DNA of 19,233 nt. It comes from Bacteroidales bacterium (GTDB lineage Bacteria; Bacteroidota; Bacteroidia; Bacteroidales; Muribaculaceae). The notes beneath the pieces were generated by a model. It was not told where the DNA came from. It did not search any database and saw only the letters and a list, made by a program, of their open reading frames with translations. The translations under genes and the position numbers were made by a program. Of the stretch, positions 1-8,050 are shown piece after piece (the first letter of the stretch is position 1; each line of letters opens with the position of its first letter). The stretch spans positions 1 through 19,233 of the forward strand of contig CAAGJW010000042.1 in assembly GCA_900770215.1 (NCBI GenBank). The letters run 5' to 3'.

Positions 1-1961
1 CCCGGGTTGAGGCGCAGGCGCACGGTGTCGGGCAGGCTCCACAGGCGCAGCGCCTTGGTGAGCACGATCTTGGGAGCGCGGCTGCTGGCACCGGTGTAGC
101 TGTAGGTGATGCCGTCGCCGTTGGTCTGCTGGGTGGCGTTCTTGCCGCCGCTCTGCGAGAACTTCCAGGTGGTGACGTCGGGGTTGGGGTCGATGGGCAT
201 GATGTGGGCCAGAGGCTTCTCGACAATGACCTTGAGCGAGTCGACCACGTTGCCCACCTTGCCTATGACCCAGGCGGTGCCGTCGGCCACGCCCTGGAGC
301 ACACCGGTGTCGTGGCCCACGGTGACCACGCTCTCATCGGTGCTCGTCCAGGTGAGGGCGGCAGGGTTGATGGCCATGGTCTGGTTGCCCACGGTGCTCT
401 GCACCTCGACGGTGTAGGGGTGATAAGTATCGTTGATGACGCTGTCGAGAGCGATGGCGATGCCGTCGATGTTGCCCGTGATGGTGATGGGCATGGTGCA
501 GCTCACGTTGCCATAGTGGGCCACCAGGTTGCCCGAGGTGGCTGTGCCGTTGGCATAGAAGGTGGTATCGCCCAGGATGGTGCCCAGCTTGGTATCGCAA
601 CTCAGGGTCACGCCCTTGAGGTCGCGGTCGATGAGCATGCCATACTTGTTGTAGCCGTAGAACTTGGGCGTGTAGATGCCGTAGTGGGGAGCCTGCAGGC
701 TGAAGTCGATGTAGCGTATCTGGCTCACGGTTGAGTCGTCGGGGGCGCTGCTCACGCAGTAGAATCCATTGCCGTCGGCACGCTCGGTACCGTCGCTGGG
801 CACGTTGCGAATGCCCAGGGTGCTCGTGTAGAGAATTGCCGAGCCGCCGCCGTCCTCGTTGACTGCGTCGGTCACGCCGGCATAGCGCATGATGTCGGCC
901 AGCGCTGTGGTGCGCACGCCGCTCGATATGGTCGAGCGGCCGTCGACAACAAAGAAGTACACCTTCTTGCCGCCGTCGCTATAGCCCACGGCTGCGCGAG
1001 GCTGCTGCGTGTTGGCGTCGCCGCGGTCGGCCTCGCTGTCGAGTGTCACGCCGTCGGCCAGAATTTTAGGATTGCCCGATATCACGTTGTAGGGCGTGAC
1101 CGAGAGGCCGTTGTAGGTCCACGAGGGATTTACGGTCACGGTGTCGCCCGTGTGCAGGCTGCCGATGAGCGCGGCCGAGGTGCCGTCGCCGTGTATCACA
1201 TAGGCCCCGTCGGGTATCTTCATGTCGCCGGCCGAGCTGGGCTCGCAGGTCACCACCATCTTAAAGGCGCCGGCAGTCTTGAATGTGTCGACAGCCACTG
1301 CGGTCACCTCGTTGCAAGTGCCATTGGCATTGGTCGAGCCCCAGTAGCGGTCGTTGTAGATGACCACCATGTTGGCATTGCCGGCAGCACCCTCGTTGGC
1401 ATAGGTGTTGATGCCGCCCAGCTGTGCGGTGGTGCCGTCGGGGCCGGTGATGGTGCCGCCGAAGTAGAAGGGGTTGATGTAGATTTGCCCTTGTGGGTCG
1501 ACGATGACTTGCTTGTAGTTGGTGGCATTGTTGCGGGCACGGTACACCACACCGTCGACCACGGTCGAGCCCACGGGAGAGCCCACCTTAGAGCTGCCGT
1601 TGCTGGCGGTGCCGTTGGTCATAAAGAAGTCGGCGTTGACGCCCACAAAGTATCGGCGCCCCGGCTGCGACTTGCGCTGGGCCATTGCCGAGATGCGCTC
1701 GTTGCCTGCCAGCTTGTCGGTGGCAACCACGCCGTGCAGCGACAGGTAGGGGTTGGTCATGTCCATGGTGGCATAGAACACCCGCAGCTGGTTGCCGGCA
1801 GCGCTAGTGAATTTCAATGACGTCTGTGTCGTGCCCGGCCCCACCTGGTTGTAGAATAGGGTGTCGACCGTGTAGTCGGTGCCTATCACGTTCCAGGTCG
1901 ATGAGGCCGTGGCGCTCGATGCAGCGAGTGCTGCAAGCAGTAGTGTAGAAATGATTTTCAT
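1..1961 (-). CDS. Secreted phosphodiester glycosidase (NAGPA/DUF2233 family), 3' end off window
   Basis: I translated this frame by eye; it stays open from the ATG at 1961 to the window edge, giving 653 codons without a stop, so the C-terminus is missing. Residues 1-19 form a signal peptide (MKIISTLLLAALAASSATA). The family signature follows: VNADFF at 108-113, PRAAVGY at 321-327, VVDGR near 338-342 and NEDGGGS at 368-374. These match the domain shared with the human mannose-6-phosphate uncovering enzyme, which removes GlcNAc from GlcNAc-1-phosphodiesters. After about residue 410 come beta-rich segments, including a Big_2-like Ig domain near 500-575 with LTWTSTDESVVTV. It is last in the row of three secreted proteins. 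A C-terminal dockerin like those of its neighbours would lie off the window and cannot be seen. No Shine-Dalgarno sequence is evident. The family call is firm; the substrate is unknown. Confidence 0.88.
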   Translation of the reverse strand, partial: MKIISTLLLAALAASSATASSTWNVIGTDYTVDTLFYNQVGPGTTQTSLKFTSAAGNQLRVFYATMDMTNPYLSLHGVVATDKLAGNERISAMAQRKSQPGRRYFVGVNADFFMTNGTASNGSSKVGSPVGSTVVDGVVYRARNNATNYKQVIVDPQGQIYINPFYFGGTITGPDGTTAQLGGINTYANEGAAGNANMVVIYNDRYWGSTNANGTCNEVTAVAVDTFKTAGAFKMVVTCEPSSAGDMKIPDGAYVIHGDGTSAALIGSLHTGDTVTVNPSWTYNGLSVTPYNVISGNPKILADGVTLDSEADRGDANTQQPRAAVGYSDGGKKVYFFVVDGRSTISSGVRTTALADIMRYAGVTDAVNEDGGGSAILYTSTLGIRNVPSDGTERADGNGFYCVSSAPDDSTVSQIRYIDFSLQAPHYGIYTPKFYGYNKYGMLIDRDLKGVTLSCDTKLGTILGDTTFYANGTATSGNLVAHYGNVSCTMPITITGNIDGIAIALDSVINDTYHPYTVEVQSTVGNQTMAINPAALTWTSTDESVVTVGHDTGVLQGVADGTAWVIGKVGNVVDSLKVIVEKPLAHIMPIDPNPDVTTWKFSQSGGKNATQQTNGDGITYSYTGASSRAPKIVLTKALRLWSLPDTVRLRLNP

Positions 1962-2010
1962 TGTAGATTGAATTGTTGAAGCCATGTTAAGGTTGCACAC
2001 TCCATAAAAG

Positions 2011-2056
2011 ATTTCAGAGCACTCCGAAGTCTCGGAGGACTCAGGTGCTCTGAAAT
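2011..2056 (-). terminator. Nested hairpin between the propeller gene and the phosphodiester glycosidase gene
   Basis: Perfect 12-bp arms (2011-2022 and 2045-2056, ATTTCAGAGCAC on the plus strand) enclose a second hairpin (TCCGA 2023-2027 with TCGGA 2032-2036, loop 2028-2031). It starts about 50 nt after the stop of the upstream gene. On the minus strand it is followed only by CTTTTATGG, so the U tract is short. It could be a weak or partial terminator, an mRNA-processing or stability hairpin, or a regulatory structure in the 5' region of the downstream gene. Confidence 0.5.
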
Positions 2057-2104
2057 GGTGTATCGAGTGTAGATAAAATGTTGTCTAAAGAGCGGGGCTG
2101 TGTG

Positions 2105-3487
2105 CTACTTGTTGCCCAGGATCATGTTGACCAGGGTAGTCACGTCGGTCACGTTGACGGTGCCGTCGCCGTTGATGTCGCACACGCTGTCGCTATAGCT
2201 GGCGCTGCCCAGGATCTTGTTGACCAGTGCAGTCACGTCGGTCACATTGACGGTGCCGTCGCCGTTGATGTCACCCTTGGTGGTGCTGCCGCCACCGCTC
2301 ACGCCCTTGCCAATCTTGTAGATGGCCAGGCCGTTGTAGTTCTTGTAGGTGAGCAGGGTCACACTGGGCTCGCCACCCTCGGTGCCATATTGCACGGCAA
2401 TAGAGTGGATGCGCGTGCCGCCGTCCGACATCTTGCCCAGCGAGTCGGCGGGCAGTTGCCAGTATTTCTTCATGCCAGCGAGCGACATGCCCTCGCCCAG
2501 CTCCACCACGTTCACCTGGCAGCCGTGGCCGTTGCCCGAGTATTGAGCTTTGGAGTAGACCATGAAATTGCGGCCGTCGAGCGAGAACTCGTTCACGCCG
2601 TTGGTGCCGTTCTCGGGCCACAGCGAGGCGTCGACTTTCTCAAAGTCGTCGATCTTGCTGCCCGTCTTGTCGTAGATGGCAGGTGTGGAGTTGAAACCGT
2701 CGATATAGAAGAGCTCGCCGTCGTACTTGGTCTCGTCGTCTTCGCCCAGGATTTGCTTGATCATGGGAGCATAGCCCCATTGTGCAGCGGTTGCGGGGAA
2801 GAAGTCGGTGATGTCCATGTAGGTGTCGCCCTCAAAGCCGCCTTCCCAGGTGTTGCTGCCCTTGGCGCAGGACCAAGCGTAGATGGTGGTGACTTGTGAG
2901 CCGGGAGCCTTGATGTTGCAAGGAGCGTTGACACGGGTGATGTCGCCTATCACGTCGAAGTAGTCGATGCGCGAAACCACATCGCCCAGGGGCAGGGTAG
3001 CTACCAGCGTGAGGGCGCCGGTGTTGGGGTCGCACGAGTACAGGTGAGCCTCGGTGGCAGTTGCAGCGCCACTGCAGTAGGGCATGATCCACATGTGGCC
3101 GAAGTTGTCGAAGCCTATGCTGTTGGCCGTGAGCAGGCCGCCATAGGGCTTACCGTCGAGCGTGAGGGGCAGGCTCGAGAGCAGGTTGCCGGTCTTGGCG
3201 TCGAGACGGTAAACCACGTCTTGCGACAGCGTATCGGTGCCTATGATGACCGATTGAGCGTCGGAGCGCGACACATACACAACGTCGTTGTACAGCGTTG
3301 CAGTGCGGGCATAGGTGTTGACAAATGGCATGCTGGTGTAGGCCTCGGGATTGTGCACACGGTCGAGTGTCCACACATTCACGGCCTTGATGCCGTTGAC
3401 GGGCTCATAGGTCTGATTGTCGGTAGTGGCAAACGCGCTTGCGCACGTGAGCAGACCCATGGCTGATAAAAGTAAGAGATGCTTCAT
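2105..3487 (-). CDS. Secreted propeller-like protein with C-terminal dockerin
   Basis: The product has 460 aa and an SPase I signal peptide (cleavage likely after ASAFA, residue 20). C15 is preceded by Thr, which is not a good lipobox. Residues of about 30-395 contain repeated beta-rich segments (VVYVSRSDAQSVI, VVYRLDAKTG, HLYSCDPNTGALTLV) that look like a beta-propeller or sugar-binding fold. I cannot name its family and see no catalytic motif. After a GVSGGGSTTK linker, residues 405-460 hold two dockerin type I calcium loops (DINGDGTVNVTD twice), each followed by a helix-like VTxLVNxILG. It lies 104 bp after the GHL10 gene in an AT-rich gap. A binding, accessory or structural role in the glycan-processing set is inference. 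Most residues of the dockerin loops fit the calcium-binding pattern. Confidence 0.85.
   Translation of the reverse strand: MKHLLLLSAMGLLTCASAFATTDNQTYEPVNGIKAVNVWTLDRVHNPEAYTSMPFVNTYARTATLYNDVVYVSRSDAQSVIIGTDTLSQDVVYRLDAKTGNLLSSLPLTLDGKPYGGLLTANSIGFDNFGHMWIMPYCSGAATATEAHLYSCDPNTGALTLVATLPLGDVVSRIDYFDVIGDITRVNAPCNIKAPGSQVTTIYAWSCAKGSNTWEGGFEGDTYMDITDFFPATAAQWGYAPMIKQILGEDDETKYDGELFYIDGFNSTPAIYDKTGSKIDDFEKVDASLWPENGTNGVNEFSLDGRNFMVYSKAQYSGNGHGCQVNVVELGEGMSLAGMKKYWQLPADSLGKMSDGGTRIHSIAVQYGTEGGEPSVTLLTYKNYNGLAIYKIGKGVSGGGSTTKGDINGDGTVNVTDVTALVNKILGSASYSDSVCDINGDGTVNVTDVTTLVNMILGNK
2114..2273 (-). repeat. Tandem dockerin-coding repeat, period 93 bp
   Basis: Two copies of about 67 bp begin at 2114 and 2207. 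They are nearly identical at DNA level, including the shared stretch GACGGTGCCGTCGCCGTTGA on the plus strand. They encode the two calcium-binding halves of the dockerin. The very low divergence suggests recent duplication or gene conversion. Confidence 0.8.
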
Positions 3488-3591
3488 TTTAAATTTTGTT
3501 AATTATTAATTAGTCGTATGTTAATGTATAGTCTATATTTCACAACAAAGAAAACGATAAATCACGAGATAAAAAAACTATTTAAATACTT
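3488..3591 (-). promoter_or_regulatory. AT-rich gap, possible promoter for the propeller-dockerin gene
   Basis: This gap is strikingly AT-rich compared with the genes. On the minus strand TTTCTTTG (3553-3546) matches the Bacteroidota -7 box TAnnTTTG except at one position, but no clear TTTG lies 19-21 bp upstream. Just after the GHL10 stop is a 7-T run without a GC-rich stem, so I see no good intrinsic terminator here. It may be a secondary promoter inside the locus. Evidence is weak. Confidence 0.25.
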
Positions 3592-6177
3592 TTAATTGTT
3601 TTTTAAGATCTTGTCATCATCGCTGCCCGAGAGTATGAAATTGATGAGCGTGGTCACATCGCTCACGTTGACGGTGCCGTCGGCGTTGAGGTCGGCCACG
3701 GTGGCGTCGGGGGCCGTTGTGCCCAGTATCATGTTGATGAGCGTGGTCACATCGCTCACGTTGACCACCCCGTCGCTGTTCACATCGCCCTTCGGGCAGG
3801 CACGGTAGGTGAAGGTGCGCACCTGGCTGTAGGGGGTGTACTGCACTGTGGTGCCGGTGGCGGCAGTGAGATAGGCGTAGCGGGCGCGCACATAGTAGCG
3901 CTTGCCGTCGACGGGCTTGCCCACACCGCTTATCTCGCCCAGAGCTATCGACTCGAAGCTGCCGGCGATGGTGGCCTTGTAGCTCGAGCGTGGCGGGAAC
4001 GACGTGGAGGTGCTCATCTCGATGCGCAGCGACTGTGCACCGGCTTGAGGCTCAACGGCGATGTGCGTGTTGCTGTAGAGGGTGAGGCTGTCGGCAGCGG
4101 GGGTGATGAGCAGGGGAGCGGTGAGTGCGGGGTCGCGGGTAGTGAAGCTGGTGATGGGGCTTGCGATAGAGTCGGTGCCCTCCCTGGCAGTCACTTGGGC
4201 ATAGTAGGTGGTGCCGCCTGCCAGCTTGTAGGCGGGCACGGCGTAGCTGGTGCCGGTGGTCGAGATGGCGATGACGGGGCTCGACAAGTCGGCGTTGTCG
4301 CTCGCGGTGAGGGTGTAGACAGTGCTGTCGCCAGCTGCTGTCCATGCAATGGCGGGCGTGAAGTCCACGCCCGTGGCGCCGCTTGCAGGCGAGGTGATGT
4401 GCAGGGGCGCGATGGTGAAGCGGTGCACATCGCTTGTGCTCTCGGTCAGGTTCAAGCCGCTTGCCGTCACCTGCCAGTAGTAGGTCTTGCCCTGTTGCAG
4501 GGTCGTGAGTCTGGCCAGCGGGTAGCTGGTGGCACTGGTCTCGGCCTGGGCCACGAGGCTGTCGAGGCTCGGGCTGCTGTAGATTTTGAGCTTGTAGATG
4601 CTGCCGTTGCCCGTCCACTTGAGGTGCGACAGGGCTGTGACGGTGGCGCCGTCGGCCGGGGTCGTGAGCTCGGGCTTGAGGGCTGGCTGCGCGGTGGCGC
4701 CTGCAAGCACCGGAGCATACTCGCGCTCCCAGCGGTCGAGCACGGTCACGGCATAGCGGTAGCCGCTGCGGTAGGCCGGTTTCACAACGTAGCGTGGACT
4801 GTAGGTGATGCCGAGCATGTATTGTGGCTGGCAGCTGAACTGCGAGTCGGCCACCCCGTCGGGGATGGCATACACCACATAGCGCACATTGGGTATCGAG
4901 TCCCAGGTGATCGTGTCGCCGGTGAACTTGCTGCCAGTCACTGCGCCGTAGCTCTGTGCCGGCTTCAGCCAGCTCACGGCAGGGCTGAGCGAGGGCGTGG
5001 TGAAGCTGTACTTCTTCAAGTACTCACGCAGGCCCCACACCTTGCCGTCGACGGTGTGGTTGTTGTAGCGCCAGGTGGCGTACTTGAAGTAGATCATGCC
5101 CTGGCACCCTGCTTGCCGGGCCACATCGATCTGCTTGCACATCTCGTCAAAGTCCCAGCCGGTCTTGCCCACGCTCGAGCACGTCTGGCTGATGTAGACG
5201 TGGCGGTTGAATTTCTTGCCTATGCGTCCCCACCAGGAGGTGACCTCGTCGTATTTGTCCGCGGTGTTCCAGTACACTTGCGGCGACATGAAATCGATGG
5301 TGCCGCGGGTCATCCAAGCCATAGGGTCGCTGTAGATTTGGTCATACTGCCAGTCGTTGCCAGGGCTGGGGTCGACACCATACTTGGCGGCCACCTCGGG
5401 CGATGAGCAGACCACGCCGGCCGGCCCTATGCCGAAGCGCACCCAGGGTTTCACTTGCTTGACCATGGCGTTGACGTCGTGCACCATCTTGTTCACGTTC
5501 TCGCGGCGCCAGTCGCCCTGGCTCAGGGTGCCGCCAGTGCGCTTGTAGGCATTGTACTGGGCCGAGTCGAGGTCAAAGGGGCTGCCGTCCTGGTTGTAGA
5601 AGTAGTCGTCGAAGACCAGGCCGTCGACATCGTACTTGGTGATGATGTCGCGGCACACGTCGACCACCCGCTGCCGCACCGCGTCGATGCCTGGGTTGAG
5701 GCAGGTCTCATAGTTGGTGGTCATGAGCCAATCGGGGTGGGTGTTGATGTAGTCGCGCTCGCTCTCGCCCCACTTGGTCGACTTGGACGAGTAGCGGTAG
5801 GGGTTGACCCAGGCATAGATCTCGATGCCGCGCTTGTGACCCTCTTGCACGATCCAGGCCAGCGGGTCGAAGGCCGGCGCCACGCCGCGCGTGCCCGACA
5901 CGTAGCTCGACCAGGGCTCGTAGGCCGAGTTGTACATGGCATCGCTCATGGCGCGCACGTGATAGTACACAACGTTCATGTTGTTGGCCGCCAGTGTGTC
6001 GAGCATCTTTTGGCAAGTCGCCTTGAGCACCTTCTGGTTGGCTGCGGTGATGGGGGTCGAGGGCCAGTCGCCCACATAGGCGCTCATCCACACGCCGCGT
6101 TGCTCGCGTTTCACCTGTGCTGTGGCCGGCAGGATGAGTGCGAAAAACAGTAATAGAAGTGTAATTTTTGTTTTCAT
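3592..6177 (-). CDS. Secreted GHL10-family glycosyl hydrolase with FN3-like modules and dockerin
   Basis: The product has 861 aa, with a signal peptide cleaved near ATA-Q21. Residues of about 24-385 form a TIM-barrel-type GHL10/DUF187 domain: REQRGVW (24-30), WVNPYR (123-128), VDGLVFDDYFY (184-194, with candidate acidic residues D190 and D191) and DFMSPQVYW (295-303). The E. coli relative DigH (YddW) acts on peptidoglycan glycan strands stripped of peptides, which suggests but does not prove the substrate class here. Residues 395-790 contain about four FN3-like beta modules. Residues 797-852 form a dockerin with two calcium loops (DVNSDGVVNVSD and DLNADGTVNVSD). The gene begins 13 nt after the T-run of a strong terminator, so its expression may depend on readthrough or a promoter I cannot see. 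AAGAAGAG just before the ATG is a weak purine-rich stretch. Family assignment is firm; substrate is not. Confidence 0.9.
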   Translation of the reverse strand: MKTKITLLLLFFALILPATAQVKREQRGVWMSAYVGDWPSTPITAANQKVLKATCQKMLDTLAANNMNVVYYHVRAMSDAMYNSAYEPWSSYVSGTRGVAPAFDPLAWIVQEGHKRGIEIYAWVNPYRYSSKSTKWGESERDYINTHPDWLMTTNYETCLNPGIDAVRQRVVDVCRDIITKYDVDGLVFDDYFYNQDGSPFDLDSAQYNAYKRTGGTLSQGDWRRENVNKMVHDVNAMVKQVKPWVRFGIGPAGVVCSSPEVAAKYGVDPSPGNDWQYDQIYSDPMAWMTRGTIDFMSPQVYWNTADKYDEVTSWWGRIGKKFNRHVYISQTCSSVGKTGWDFDEMCKQIDVARQAGCQGMIYFKYATWRYNNHTVDGKVWGLREYLKKYSFTTPSLSPAVSWLKPAQSYGAVTGSKFTGDTITWDSIPNVRYVVYAIPDGVADSQFSCQPQYMLGITYSPRYVVKPAYRSGYRYAVTVLDRWEREYAPVLAGATAQPALKPELTTPADGATVTALSHLKWTGNGSIYKLKIYSSPSLDSLVAQAETSATSYPLARLTTLQQGKTYYWQVTASGLNLTESTSDVHRFTIAPLHITSPASGATGVDFTPAIAWTAAGDSTVYTLTASDNADLSSPVIAISTTGTSYAVPAYKLAGGTTYYAQVTAREGTDSIASPITSFTTRDPALTAPLLITPAADSLTLYSNTHIAVEPQAGAQSLRIEMSTSTSFPPRSSYKATIAGSFESIALGEISGVGKPVDGKRYYVRARYAYLTAATGTTVQYTPYSQVRTFTYRACPKGDVNSDGVVNVSDVTTLINMILGTTAPDATVADLNADGTVNVSDVTTLINFILSGSDDDKILKNN
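3641..3786 (-). repeat. Tandem dockerin-coding repeat in the GHL10 gene, period 93 bp
   Basis: Two copies begin at 3641 and 3734. They share over 30 bp of identical sequence (plus strand begins TTGATGAGCGTGGTCACATC) and then diverge. They have the same 93-bp period as the repeat in the neighbouring propeller gene and encode the two halves of the dockerin. Confidence 0.75.
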
Positions 6178-6190
6178 CTCTTCTTGGTGT

Positions 6191-6238
6191 AAAAAAAACA
6201 GGGGGCAGTCATAGTCGATACACTTGAGCGCCCCCTGT
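6191..6238 (-). terminator. Strong intrinsic terminator between the SusCD-lipoprotein operon and the enzyme genes
   Basis: On the minus strand a perfect 9-bp GC-rich stem (ACAGGGGGC, 6238-6230, with GCCCCCTGT, 6206-6198) is followed by a run of eight T residues. The loop is 23 nt. It lies about 67 nt after the stop of the PKD lipoprotein gene and 13 nt before the ATG of the GHL10 gene. It should reduce transcription of the enzyme genes relative to the transporter genes unless it is bypassed. Confidence 0.85.
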
Positions 6239-6263
6239 AATATCTATGTAATCCTTATAGTGC

Positions 6264-6303
6264 CGTGATCTCGTTGCAGCCTGCCGGCGGCAGGCCGCTC
6301 ACG
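6264..6303 (-). other. GC-rich hairpin just after the PKD lipoprotein stop codon
   Basis: A 7-bp stem (GCCTGCC 6279-6285 with GGCAGGC 6289-6295, 3-nt loop) sits inside a second short pairing (CGTGA 6264-6268 with TCACG 6299-6303). No T tract follows. Its place directly after the stop suggests 3'-end protection or processing of the upstream operon mRNA, acting together with the terminator at 6191-6238. Confidence 0.55.
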
Positions 6304-6304
6304 A

Positions 6305-8029
6305 TCAGAACAGGTAAGTTGCACGCGGGTTGATGCACACGCCCAGAATCTTGTCGGTGTTACCCTGGAAGTCATACACCTTCTTGGTCTCGGGGTTGTA
6401 GTATTTCAAACCGGTCTTGTAGCCTTTCTCGCCGCTCGCGGCGTTGAAGCCGAAGTACACGTAGTGGGTAGTTGCATCGACCACCATCTGGGTCACATAC
6501 ACGCCCTCGGCATCGGTGGTGTTGATGGGATCGGCCTCCATGTTGACAAATGCGTTGTAGCTGTTGTAGTCAACAGTGGAACTTGCATTGGGCAGGTTGT
6601 AGTCGCCGAAGCCTGGGTTAGGCGTCGAGCCCTTGGTCATCCACACGTAGAGGCGGCCCAGGTCCTCGTCGATGGTGAAACCACGAGGCTGCGTGTTTTG
6701 CAGCACGATGGGATAGGGAATGTTGCCGCTGGTCTTGTTGATGTCGTTGGTCGTGAAGCGGTATATGCCGTAGCCCGAGTAGTTCTTGCCCCACCAGAAC
6801 ACGTTGTTCTTGTCGATATAGAGGCCTGTGTTGATTGCGCCGTAGGCGATGCCCTTGTTGTAGTAGGCCAGCTGGTTGTTGACCACAAAGTAGCCGTCGG
6901 TGCTGGTGTAGACGGTGCTCTCGGTCTGGTCGCGGGTGCTCAGCGGCAAGCGGCGTATGCCGGTGTTGCGGTCGGTGTAGTACAGGTAGGTGCCGTCGGT
7001 GCAACCCTGGAAGGGGTCGTTGAAGGCCTGGCCGCCCACGTTGGTGACCATGATGTTGGCACTCGAGCCGTCGGCGCTCATCACAGTGATTTTGCCGTCG
7101 CCCAGCGTGCCGTTCTCATCGTTGATGTAGTAGTATTGCTTGCCGCAGTCGAGAATGTAGACGTTGTCTTGCTCGATGGTGGCCGAGTCGGTCACGGTCT
7201 TCTCGGTGGCAAACACCAGGTTGGTGGGCATGTTGCCGCTGCTCACGCCCATGTCGAAGGGCATGTTTTTGGTGCCGGCGGGCAGCTTGCTCATGTCGAC
7301 GAGCTTGTAGGCCTTGATGTTGCCGCCCATTGCTGCATAGTACAGCGTGGGAGCTGGCACGCTCGAGCCCACTTGCACGTTGACGTAGCTGTCCTCGAGA
7401 CGGCGGTTCTCGCCGTTGATGTCAAACCACGTCTGCAGCGTCACGCGCTGCGAACCGATGTTGCTGAAGGTGAGGGGGCCGGGATTGTCGATAGAGCCGT
7501 CGGCGTGCGAGTAGCCGGTGAAGGTGCTGATGGTCTTGCCGTCGGCAGTCTTGGTGCCGTCGGGGAAGTTCCACACATACTTGCACTCCAGGTTCTCGGG
7601 GTTAGGCAGCTCGACGCCCAGGTTCACGCTCACGTCGTTGATAACGATAGTGGGAGCCGACTGGCTGGTCACGCTCAGCGACGGAGCAATGTCGTAGATG
7701 AGCAGGGGATAGGTGCGGCTGCCCACACCGTCGACGGTGAGTGTCACCTTGTACATGCCAGCCTTGGTATACTTGTGGGTGGGGTTGGCCTCGGCCGAGG
7801 TCGTGCCGTCGCCGAAGTCCCAGGTCACGTTGCCCGTCTTGGCCGAGGTGTTGGTGAACTGGATGGTCGACACCACATAGAAGTCGAGTGCATATTCGTT
7901 ACCCTCAACTGCATAAGTGAAGTCAACATCTTTGCCGCCGAAGTTGCCATAGTCGGGGTCCTTGCTCACGCAGCCCGTCGTGATGAGCATCAACAGCGTT
8001 AAGAGTCCTATTGTCTTGAAAAATTTCAT
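6305..8029 (-). CDS. PKD-domain lipoprotein, probable surface glycan-binding protein
   Basis: The product has 574 aa and a lipoprotein signal with lipobox ITTGC (lipidated C20). Residues of about 36-112 form a PKD domain (WDFGDG 70-75, then HKY 85-87, then GMYKVTLTV). A second, more divergent PKD-like module follows (about 126-222, YVWNFPDGTKT). Residues 228-574 are rich in beta-strand repeats (VYILDCGKQYYYI, YLYYTDRNTGIRRLP, GRLYVWMTKG), consistent with a propeller. It is the fourth gene after susC, where Sus-type loci place surface glycan-binding lipoproteins (SusE/SusF position). It starts 21 bp after the preceding stop, so co-transcription is likely. No catalytic signature is seen, so binding is the preferred role; the ligand is unknown. 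Confidence 0.85.
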   Translation of the reverse strand: MKFFKTIGLLTLLMLITTGCVSKDPDYGNFGGKDVDFTYAVEGNEYALDFYVVSTIQFTNTSAKTGNVTWDFGDGTTSAEANPTHKYTKAGMYKVTLTVDGVGSRTYPLLIYDIAPSLSVTSQSAPTIVINDVSVNLGVELPNPENLECKYVWNFPDGTKTADGKTISTFTGYSHADGSIDNPGPLTFSNIGSQRVTLQTWFDINGENRRLEDSYVNVQVGSSVPAPTLYYAAMGGNIKAYKLVDMSKLPAGTKNMPFDMGVSSGNMPTNLVFATEKTVTDSATIEQDNVYILDCGKQYYYINDENGTLGDGKITVMSADGSSANIMVTNVGGQAFNDPFQGCTDGTYLYYTDRNTGIRRLPLSTRDQTESTVYTSTDGYFVVNNQLAYYNKGIAYGAINTGLYIDKNNVFWWGKNYSGYGIYRFTTNDINKTSGNIPYPIVLQNTQPRGFTIDEDLGRLYVWMTKGSTPNPGFGDYNLPNASSTVDYNSYNAFVNMEADPINTTDAEGVYVTQMVVDATTHYVYFGFNAASGEKGYKTGLKYYNPETKKVYDFQGNTDKILGVCINPRATYLF

Positions 8030-8050
8030 AGTCGCTTGTTGTATATTTAA

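Noticed and set aside
3592..6177. A true GH10 xylanase assignment for the large hydrolase
   Set aside because: Names such as family 10 glycosylhydrolase are often used for GHL10, but the motifs (WVNPYR, VDGLVFDDYFY, DFMSPQVYW) are those of GHL10/DUF187, not of GH10 xylanases.
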